Below are positions 54,771 through 64,000 of a stretch of DNA of 64,000 bases, in pieces. The stretch lies in contig JAJNNX010000007.1 of assembly GCA_023159155.1 (NCBI GenBank), forward strand, positions 62,001 through 126,000, read 5' to 3'. A model generated the notes under the pieces. The model worked only from the letters and a program-made list of their open reading frames with translations. It was not told where the DNA came from and did not search any database. This DNA is from Ustulina deusta (lineage: Eukaryota; Ascomycota; Sordariomycetes; Xylariales; Xylariaceae). Each line of letters opens with the position of its first letter. Position 1 is the stretch's first letter. Position numbers and translations under genes: made by a program.

Positions 54771-57700
54771 GGCGAATAATTTGCAGCTGGTCTAGTAGGA
54801 ATCCGGGTGATGGCGGCTATGAGGTGGCTTTGCGTATAGGTGGTGAGTGACGGCGATGACGGTGTTTGTGTTCAGTTGCAGCGGGGTAAGCTGAGGATGG
54901 ACACTGTTAGGTAGACAGGTCGACGTCGAGAAGCGGGCAATATAATTGCAAAGAGATGATGGGAAGGTCCATGAGGTTGATGTCAGGCAGGCAGGAGGGT
55001 CTTGGACGAGCGCGCAATGACCGACTTATGTACCTACCCAAGGAAGGAGAGAGGAAGGAAAAGGCCGACAGTTTCATGACCCTACCTTTATGAGGGACCT
55101 ATTGTGAGGGATGATTAATCCGATGGAGAAGTAGCACAGCCCAGCATTGATCCTGAACACACAGGGCTGCACAGGCAATCTCAATTGTCTTGACATGTTC
55201 GACTCTTGCTCCAGCAGCTTGTTCCTGTTCAAGACCGAATACTTGCCTCGTTGCGTATGCAGATTATTATCTGGTGTGTCCAGATCAGATAGAAGAGGTT
55301 AGTACCTGCCTACCTAGGTACCTAGCCTAGGTGCCCAGCTAGTGTAAGGCTTAGGTGATAAGTTGCTAACAAAGTAAGTCTTTCAGGTAGATTGGGGCAC
55401 ATTTAGTGGTGTTAAACGCACTGGGACAATAGGTAGGTAGAGATATAACTCAGGTTGCCCAATTCCAATCCTCTCTATACCTAGGTACCTACTCCAAGAC
55501 GCCAATATATCAATTCTCTTTCCTTGTATGCGAAGTTGTTTCCCAAACAAACCCACTTTGTTTCTGTCATGAGAAAAGGTAAACTCTCGAGCTGTGCCAT
55601 CTCAATCCTACGTCGGTTCGGCGTTCCTCGAATGATACAACGGAGCTTGAATGTTCCCAATGTCTTTCTCCACACTCGGCTAACTGCACCCTTTTTGAGC
55701 AGTGCCGGAAGGACAAGGGGCTGGCAAGACAACCTAGTCATCACCGTCGAGCTACACATAGGTCTCAGGAAGGAGCTGTACAGCGGATGCACAGACGATT
55801 TATATTCATCAATGACGGGATCTCATCGCGGTATGATTTTCTCCCAAGCCCAAGCGAGGGGAGAATGAACCTTCGCCTGACACGTGCTATGCCGTGAACG
55901 ACCGGCAGTCTGAGGAGCTAAGCGCGACGGGGTCGGCCGACGGACACCTTGACAGGTCTCGGCTTGAGCAACGGCGCTGCTTGCGTCCGGCCTCTAAGGC
56001 ATGACGAGCCGTGAATACCGGGATACCTTAGCCTTAACTATTTAGGTAGTCTGTATGTAGGTCAGCTCCTGCGAACAACCTTTTCACACTCGCCGGCTGT
56101 TAAAAACTTCGAGTTCATCATCCAAATCGTCACGTCAAAGCGACTACCTAGGCAGATGATTCGCTTCCTAAACGATGTCCCCCTGTCTCAGCACCGTAAG
56201 CAACATCGGCTTACAGGAATCCCCTAAAGTGACGGCACATTTTGTGGTTCAGCCCACAAGGTCATTACTACTGGTACGCCATATTGCCGGGTCCTCCCGC
56301 GTGCAATGACCAGGGCGCGATCTCAATAGCTAACCCTGGTACATACAACAGCGCTTAGCATTTTCTTATGGTTCTGCGAATGTCAAGGAGAGGCTATGGC
56401 ACACCGGGTCAAATGCCGTTCAGCAGATCCAAAGAGATAAGAATATCGGTACCTGGTTTACACTAGATCTCCCGTCGCATTCCTACCTCGAAGCGGATAT
56501 CTTCGATGAACATATCTATTCTTAATTCGTTGTCCGTGGTTTGTAGTCATCAAAGTCCTCCAGCCTTATTCTTACAATATACTTATATATTTCAAGTTTG
56601 AATGCTGATCCAACTATACCGCCATGTGCTCCCGCCGGTACATGGGGAGAAGGCTAGGAAAAAGCGTCAGACATGCCAAAACCACCTACCTATTAGGTAG
56701 GTAGGCAGACCATGGGTTAGGTATGGGAATCCAGAGTTTACCAACCGGCTGGAAACAACGACAAAGCCACCTGACAACATTCGGCTACAGTGAAAACTCT
56801 TGGGTAGTTTGAACCCGGAAACGATTGACCGAATACGAGCAATTATTCTCATATATAGATAGATATGCCTATTCTTCGAGTTGGAGTTGGTTTCCGAGCG
56901 AGGTAATATTGCAGATTTCTGCCAATGGAATGATACGGCAGTTATCATACATGTCCCACTACGTGTTGTTGGATTGTCGCATCAGATCAGGTACAGATTG
57001 CGGCCAATGGGGATTCCTTGCCCCACCAGTCGGTCTTAGACCCCTTACATATATGCAGGTATGGTACCATATTACATGTATACCTACACTAGTGTTGAAT
57101 GTGAAGATAGAAACATATTGCTTTGTGAATAGGTACGGAATATCTATTACCGTTAAATGCCAATGCACAAAAGGAACAGAAACTACATACTATAGGTAGG
57201 AACCAGAAAAGGAGCGGAGCGTATCAATCTGTACCCAGTACATGTATGTACCACGGTTCAGTCGGTACTGATACAGGATATAAGGCGTACCCTTTGCTAC
57301 CTACCTACCTCTGCTTATTAGGTAAATGATATTTGCAGCGCCCACCTTACCTCTATTCAATATTAAGGATTAAGATACCTGGTACCTACATACAATATTT
57401 ATAAACCTATAGATATATGTATGTAGTATATAAGTATATTGTAGTGAGGTACTTTTTGCGTACAGGTACATAGGTAGATCCCATTAAAATTAGGTCCCCT
57501 GCACATGCAGTACTAGCAGTATGTACTGTTCCTGTACTAGGTATGCTCATGATGGCCCGTGGACTTTACCATTCGTATTCGTATTGTATTTGCAATTTTC
57601 TGTCAACATCCACTTCTGCTCCATGTATCTATAGGTGGATTGTGGCGATAACAATCTAGTTGGCAGCGATAGCTACTATGCATCAATGATTACAGTTGAA

Positions 57701-58188
57701 GCCCCCCTTATGGTACTTAGTACACGCAAATCTAGATACCGTCATAGCCCGTCTGGACCAAGCCTACCACTACTTACTGTCAAAGTACCTACAAGCTACA
57801 ATACACATACCCAAGTGAAGTAATTTTGCTGCGGTCTGGGGAATCCACTACAGTACATATAGGGGGTTCGTTATTGCAGTACCCCTGCTAGTGCAGAAGG
57901 GGTACATAAGAGCATGGCAATGGGATGATATCTGGATCTCGGTCAGCTATCAAAATCTCTAGGTGCACCCACCTCCCAACTTCGAGTCCATCATCATCCC
58001 ACAACAACTCGACCGCCCTTTCACCCTATCTGCACTCTTTTTACGAGTATTGATCGTTCCATTACGCCAGCAGCAGTCCTACCGAGCCAATTGACATTTC
58101 TGTCTCGACTTGGTCTGTAGGCTGCATTGGCTGTCCCATCTTTAGTATTCACCACTGTCACGGTTTTCTCCCCCATCCATCTCTAAAA
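54771..58188. other. 3.4-kb intergenic region
   Basis: The divergent region between the rhamnose gene (-) and ERG9 (+) is unusually long. GGTACC-type repeats at 55300-55500 and 56680-56710, and AT-rich GTAT-type tracts at 57290-57550. Frames at 55524-55868 and 56825-57199 have no ATG start or similarity. Degraded DNA or an unrecognised non-coding gene is possible. Confidence 0.5.
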
Positions 58189-59778
58189 ATGGGGGGTCTC
58201 GGAGAAGTCCTCTATTACATGTTTCACCCCAACCAACTTCGCGCTATAATCCAGTGGTAAGTTAACTCTCTTCCTTTCTAGTCTCGGGTCAGGCGTGCTA
58301 AACACTGGTTTCTACGTCACAGGAAAGTATGGCACGAGCCCGTCCACCAGCGCGACCCCTCCACGGAGGCGCCGACCCTGCAATCGTGCTTCAAGTTCCT
58401 CGACATGACCAGTCGTAGTTTTTCCGCTGTTATTCAAGAATTGAATCACGAGATGCTCGTCCCCATCGCCCTCTTCTACCTCACCCTACGTGGCCTCGAC
58501 ACCATCGAGGATGACATGACTATTTCCGCCTCCGTCAAGGAGCCTATGTTGCGCGAGTTTTACAAGAACCTGAAGACAGATGGCTGGACCTTCAACGGCA
58601 ACGGCCCCGACGAGAAGGATCGCGAGCTCCTCGTCCATTTTGACGACGTTGTCACCGAGATGAAGAAGCTCAAGGACAACTACTACAAGATTATCGAGGA
58701 TATCACCATCAAGATGGGCAACGGTATGGCTGACTATGCCATTAATGCCGAATTCCAGTCCGGTGTTGTGACTGTCTCAGAGTATGAGGAATACTGTCAT
58801 TATGTCGCTGGTCTCGTTGGGGAGGGTTTGACGCGCCTTTTCGTCGAGGGCGGCTACGCAAACCCTGCCCTTCTCGAACGCATGGAACTCACCGAGAGCA
58901 TGGGCCAGTTCTTGCAGAAAGTTAACATCATCCGTGATGTGCACGAGGATTTCGTGGACAGTCGTCGTTTCTGGCCCCAGGACATCTGGAGTAAGTATGT
59001 CGACAAGTGGGAAGATCTCTTCGACCCTAAATACCGCACTCAAGCTGTTTACTGTAGTTCCGAGATGGTCCTCAACGCCTTAAAACACGCCGACGAATGC
59101 CTGTTCTACATGGCCGGCATCAAGGAACAAAGTGTCTTCAACTTCGTTGCCATTCCTCAGACTATGGGCATTGCTACCATAGACCTCGTCTTCCAAAACC
59201 CCAGAATATTTGATAGTCACATCAAGATCACCAAGGGCGATGCCTGTCATTTGATGATGCAGTCAACCCAAAATTTACGCCTTGTGTGCGACATCTTCCG
59301 GAGATATGCAAGACGGATAGCTCAGAAAAATGATCCAAGAGATCCTCACTTCCTCGAGATTAGCATGGCACTTGGCAAGGTCAGTTAGATCCAGCATGTT
59401 TCCCGGGGCAACACAACTGCTGACATTCCCGACACAGCTCGAACAATTCATTGAGACGTTGTTCCCATCACAAAACGTGAACCATGTGAAAGCACTGCAT
59501 GCAGAACAGGTCAACCAGTCATCTTCGGGTGACTTCTGGGAATCTTTGATGTTGGTCGCGACTGTCCTATTTTTCTTGTTACTAGTCTCAGGACTTATGG
59601 TACGTACACGAGCGTTCTTCGGCCCTTGTTAGCTTGAAAGCTTTTGCTCACTATAGAACAGCTTGGTGTTGCCTGGGCGATGGGAGCTCGGTGGGATACG
59701 ATTTTGAGCAACGGGTTCGCCTCAAGCGTCGAAGAAGCAGCCAAAATAACAGCCAAGATAACTCACGGCGAGTTATAA
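58189..59778 (+). CDS. ERG9: Squalene synthase (farnesyl-diphosphate farnesyltransferase)
   Basis: Exons 58189-58256, 58323-59379, 59438-59599 and 59662-59778 give 467 residues. Joins two farnesyl diphosphates to squalene, the committed step to ergosterol, at the ER membrane. The N-terminus is [20 protein letters not shown] then WKVWHEP across intron 1. Catalytic motifs: [17 protein letters not shown] with the first Asp-rich Mg site, [17 protein letters not shown], and [20 protein letters not shown] with the second Asp-rich site. These are followed by [20 protein letters not shown] and [17 protein letters not shown]. The C-terminal anchor ([18 protein letters not shown], about residues 408-432) is interrupted by intron 3, and the last exon adds [15 protein letters not shown]. 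The length equals that of other fungal enzymes. No neighbouring sterol genes. Confidence 0.97.
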
Positions 59779-61070
59779 TGACCTTACTCATGTAATACTA
59801 TTGGGCCAACCGGCCCTGCTTACTCATGATGACGAAGTATTTTTACACAACAAACAGCATATCGGCATGGGTGCCGTTGCAATTGGGACACAATGAGGTG
59901 GGTTCGGTCAGGGGAACAGACCAGGCGGAAAGGTTTGTCCAATACATCGAACTTCTACTGCTACCTAGCCGATGGTAGGGGCCATTAATTATTAATTTTA
60001 CCATCCTTTGGCTTAGTCTTTCGTTGTTGTTTCTCGATCTACTATATCGCAACGTCGAGATGCGTCGGGAAGCGGGAAGACGTAACACAGAAGCTACCCA
60101 AATGCACGGATGTCAAATTACAGTCCAGTCTTCTTTTCAATGACTGTGGCTGTGCCGAGAAGTGCTGATATCAAATTCACCCATCGCGAGAAGTACCGTG
60201 CCCAACTGCGGCTCGTAGGCACTCGATATTTTAGAACCCGCTTTTTGTTAGAATAGGCAGGCTTTGCTATCGAGGATCGCGAACATATCTGGATTCTGAT
60301 TTCATTCTTGTCTATCTTGGCTGGCCAGTGCCTAGCTTACCTATTCTAGCCGACTTCGTTTTATTTGAGTTACAGATGGGTAAGCTGAGAACACACCACG
60401 TGGTAGATGCAGGCAAATGGAGGATGGGGAATTTTAGTACATTCCAAACTCGCATGTGCGGGGTACGTAATACCTATGTAATGACTTTTCATCACACTAC
60501 ACCATTCACATCCGAGAAGACCTGGGGCTGTTTTGCCTGATTGGCCCAATTAATCAAGTCGTGTTATCGGCGAGAGGATTCGAAAACGAGTACGACGAAG
60601 AGCATGTAGGAGAAAGCGAATACGATATATACATGTGAGTGCATTGAATGCTAACATGGGACGTATCTATATGTACTTTGGTGATAGGTATCGCTCGCTG
60701 TTCCAAAAGAACCCCCCAAAAATATACATGCACAGGTAGTGGTTCTGTTATGTATAGTATGGTATGCCTTAAAAAAGAGGTCGGCCGGTCAAACCGGAAC
60801 ATGATATGATATCAGCCACCCCTTGTTATCATCTAGTTTCTCAAAACCTAACGTGTTGCCGTCAGGAAACCAGACCAACTAAAAACCGCGGGTTTTCCGG
60901 TTTCTTCTCCACCACTACTGGCCGGGGAATTAAGATCTATCGCTGGTCTTCGCTGTCTTTCCGCTAATGTAAAAATGAATGGGCGAGGTGCTCCCCTAGA
61001 ATGGGAAGAATAAATATTCAAATTATTATGAATTCCTTTTCTCTTTTCTTTTAAAAAATTTTTTTTTTCT
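59779..61070. other. Convergent intergenic region
   Basis: 3' flanks of ERG9 and the protease gene. A T-run at 61060-61068. No supported gene. Confidence 0.6.
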
Positions 61071-62512
61071 CTACTGGTTTCCGTTGTTGGCGATGGCACT
61101 CGTGGTGTTCTTGGCGTTCTGCTTCACGCTCGCGCCGGTGGCGGCCGCGAGCTCCTTCATGCGATCCGAGACTTCGGTGGCGGTGGTCAGACCCTCGAGG
61201 CCCATGAGGTAGGCCGCGAGCCCGGCGACGTGTGGCGAGGCTGCGATGACGGGTTAGCATGATCTGATCTTAATCGAGACTCCGCGACGAGGCGGGGATG
61301 GGGATATCATTAACTTACCCATGGAGGTCCCGCTGAGAGTTTCCTGGTCGCTGTCGTTCTTGATGCCGACACTCAGGACGTCGACGCCGGGCGCGTAGAT
61401 GTCGACGACGTCGCCGAAGTTGCTGAAGCTCGCCCGCTGGTCGTTGCTGGCGTCCAACGCGCCGACAGTGATGGCATTAGGAGCGCTGGCGGGGCTCGTG
61501 TTGGAGGCATCCTGAGCCTCGTTCCCGGCGGCCACGACAGGCACGACGCCCGCGGCTGCGATGGCCTCGATGGCTTTGTTGATGGCTTGCGACAGCCCGC
61601 CGCCCAGAGACATGTTCATGACGGCCTTGCCCTTCAAGCCCTTGTCCTGGACGTCGCTCTCCACAAAGTTCAGGCCGTCGAGCACGTCGGCGTTGGTGCC
61701 GCCGCCATCGGCATCCAACACCTTGACACCGATCAGCTTGACGCTCTTGGCTACGCCGAAGGTAGCGCCGCCGATAGTTCCCGAGACGTGAGACCCGTGA
61801 CCATTCTCGTCGGTGTCCTAGGTGCGGTGTTAGTGTCTCATATCCAAGGTCGTCCTCCACGCCGGGGTTGAACGACAGATTATATAATAGAACATACAGC
61901 GGAACCCTCGATGGCGTTGAACTCCAACGTAGCACGTCCTTGGAACTCCTCGTGTGTGGTCAGAATACCCGTGTCCACCACGTACGCCGTGATGCCCGTG
62001 CCGGCCGAGTCGTCGAAAACATAACTATCGGCGCCGGTATCGGCGTGGCTGATGCGAATGAGGCCGGGAGGCGCATTGGCCTGAGCCACCAGTGCCGAGA
62101 CCTGGACGTATTGGTTGGCCTCGATGTAAGACACCATGTCCATGGCGTTGATCTCGGCGGCCATGGCATCGTCGGTTTCCATCGCCGTGGCGCGCCAGCC
62201 GTTGGCCATGGAGAAGGAGCGGACTCTTGTCGATAGTAACCGGCCTGTGGTTGCCCGCTTGTTGAGGTTGCGTTTCTGGATGGCCGTCTGGATGGAGGCT
62301 TCCTGGGCGTCAATGTCCTCGCTGTTGAACGTGCTGTTGTACACCACGATGTACGAGTTCGGGACGATGTTCTTGGCAGTCGGATTGCTGACAAAGGCGC
62401 TCACTTGGGGGGCTGAATTGGCCGAGTTGAAGTTGCGGACGGGACCTGCCAGTGCGCCCAAGGGGGCGAGGGCAAGGAGACCCGTGAGAAGAGTAGAAAA
62501 TTTAGGAGCCAT
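61071..62512 (-). CDS. Secreted subtilisin-like serine protease (S8, proteinase K type)
   Basis: Exons 61071-61240, 61319-61817 and 61898-62512 give 427 residues. The N-terminus [22 protein letters not shown] is a signal peptide. The I9 propeptide follows ([20 protein letters not shown] to about residue 125). The catalytic domain has Asp in [16 protein letters not shown], His in [17 protein letters not shown] (exon 2), the oxyanion region [20 protein letters not shown] and Ser in [14 protein letters not shown]. The serine motif spans intron 2, so splicing is needed to complete the active site. The family is extracellular and degrades host or substrate protein; many members are secreted under nitrogen limitation. 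The length and lack of a C-terminal extension fit the alkaline-protease branch. Confidence 0.95.
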
Positions 62513-64000
62513 CTTGACTGGATTTCAAAGGTAGCCGAGGTGATAGACACGGAATTTTCTTCGGCTTTGTCACAGACAAGGTGAAGAGAGAAGCGATGCG
62601 ACGACCTATAAGAATGAAGAGAAACCGGCTCCAAGGAGAGAGAGAACTGCCGGTTTCCGGGATTGACGAAGAGAATTATACAAAAAGGGTCCGTTCAAGA
62701 TATGAGAGATCGTCGATGGTCGGGTCAGAACGGAGGGTGAAAAGTGAGAAAATACGACGAAGAATCGAATGAATACGTAAATGGTGATCTATAATAGATG
62801 GATGATGAGATGCAGAGAGGAGAGAGTGACGGTATCTCAGCACTCAACGGTCCCGTGTCTGTCAAAGACGGTCCGGGGTGTTTCACACAAAGAGCGGGAA
62901 AGAAATGAAGAAAGAGGGGAAAGAGGTTCAGGTGAGGGGACGAAAAGACAAGGGAATAATGAATATGGAAGATCAAGCAAACTAGAATGCAATCAAACGG
63001 GCCCGTGGTAGTGGTGTTGGAGGTGTCTTTAAAGAGCCGACTGCGAGGTTGGCTGGGCCTCAGGTCATCCACCAGAACCACAACCACCTTTCCCTCCACA
63101 CAAGCCCAGCATCCTGCGACTGTAGTTACGTAGCATTGTTTACGACAGTATTTCAGAACGGGTCTCTGGTCTGCAAATGGACTGCCGGAGTGTACATGGT
63201 GTACGCAGTGCACATCAGAACATGGGGTAGACTGTTTGAGGGACATGAAATGAGGCACGTCGTCCCCATATTTTGGATATGTTGACCGGAGGCTCACGTC
63301 GCAGAGGCGCGTAGGTGGGCTGAGGTTGCAGGACCGTTGCCGCCAAGTCAAACGATTGGTTAATAAGGGACCCCTGCTCATCTGCTGTATTAAGCTTAAC
63401 TCCTTTCCCATCTTCTCTCTCCTAGCCACTCCATCTCCCGCTCGTCCCTGCTGGAAGCAGCGCAGATCCACCTCGCCAGGCGGTGGGAATTCTGGAAATC
63501 CTGACAAGGGCCTGTGACAGGCCAACTCGGGAAATAACAGGGGTAGTTTCGCGACATGCCCTGGACCGTCCCTGGATGCTTATGCGTAGTGTCTACAGCG
63601 GTATAGGTGCAGCCCTGTTGCACAGCCAAGCCTCGCAAGCAGCTCGTGAGGCCTCGGTAACTAGTAGCAAAACAGAAGCATAGTGAGGACCGCACGAAGG
63701 CGGCGGTGATGAGGTTGGAGGACCGTAGTGGAGGCGCATGCTCCTTTTTATAGCATCTTCAAATTCCCATTTAACACGGATGGCGGGATACACTCCCTTG
63801 ACTCCCTGCAGCGGAATGAATACAGATCCGAACTTTTCACAAGCAAACATAGTCGCCTCGTACGTAATCACAGCTCGGAAATGATTAATCATCTTCCGTC
63901 GTTGCGTTCGGAGAGATGGCCATAATGATTGATTGTCCATTCTTGCCGTCGTCATCAGGAGAAGGTGAACGTATCACCGAAACGCGGAAGAGCCGCATCT
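62513..64000. other. Right-edge region, nothing supported
   Basis: Upstream of the protease gene, so it includes its promoter and leader. A long minus-strand open frame (62725-63525) starts without an ATG, is Ser/Tyr/Phe-rich near the end and matches nothing I know. A frame at 63593-63955 is equally weak. Confidence 0.5.

Noticed and set aside
55524..57199. Frames in the 3.4-kb gap upstream of ERG9
   Set aside because: No ATG starts, no similarity, no coherent splice sites.
62725..63525. Long minus-strand open frame at the right edge
   Set aside because: It begins without an ATG, its composition changes abruptly, it overlaps the protease promoter and leader, and it shows no family motif.

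Overview
The window is nuclear DNA of a filamentous ascomycete, most likely a Sordariomycete. The genes carry many short GT-AG introns (about 45-180 bases). Gene spacing is typical of such genomes. The protein families point the same way: ergosterol-pathway squalene synthase, a DUF7708-type NACHT protein with C2H2 fingers, a fungal pectate lyase and a proteinase K-like protease. Intergenic DNA is peppered with TAGGTACCTA-type repeats. I cannot name the species. All gene models below were assembled by hand from reading frames, splice signals and family resemblance. Where several exons are given, the joined lengths are multiples of three.

Left part (0-14.8 kb): DNA polymerase kappa (-), a decayed GH51 arabinofuranosidase (-), a small RPEL-repeat protein (-), a RidA/Mmf1-type deaminase (-), an 11-exon Dal5-like MFS transporter (+), a secreted modular pectate lyase (-) and a GNAT acetyltransferase (-). 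A gene-poor stretch of about 5 kb follows (14.8-19.9 kb).

Middle part (19.9-38 kb): RTC5 (TLDc protein, +), RCF1 (-), threonine deaminase ILV1 (+), mitochondrial ribosomal protein bL36m (+), LYRM2-type LYR protein (-), NatD/Naa40 histone acetyltransferase (+), a PLAC8-family gene with an in-frame TAG (+), a single-pass membrane protein (-), NBS1 of the MRN complex (+) and a membrane-anchored cytochrome b5-domain protein (-). Four consecutive genes (RCF1 to LYRM2) encode proteins expected in mitochondria.

Right part (38-64 kb): a 12-exon SNF2/RING helicase (-) shares a 522-base divergent promoter region with a NACHT-domain NLR-like gene (+). The NLR-like gene is complete except for one in-frame TAG just before its zinc fingers. 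Then come a long low-complexity coiled-coil protein (+), a DnaJ/Caj1-like protein (-), a UDP-rhamnose epimerase/reductase (-), squalene synthase ERG9 (+) and a subtilisin-like secreted protease (-). The last 1.5 kb holds no supportable gene.

I see no secondary-metabolite cluster, intact transposon, rRNA, tRNA or CRISPR array. The most unusual signals are the two otherwise intact multi-exon genes each cut by a single TAG, the divergent pairing of an NLR with a chromatin/repair helicase, an 8-nucleotide internal exon in the MFS gene and the abundant GGTACC-centred repeats.
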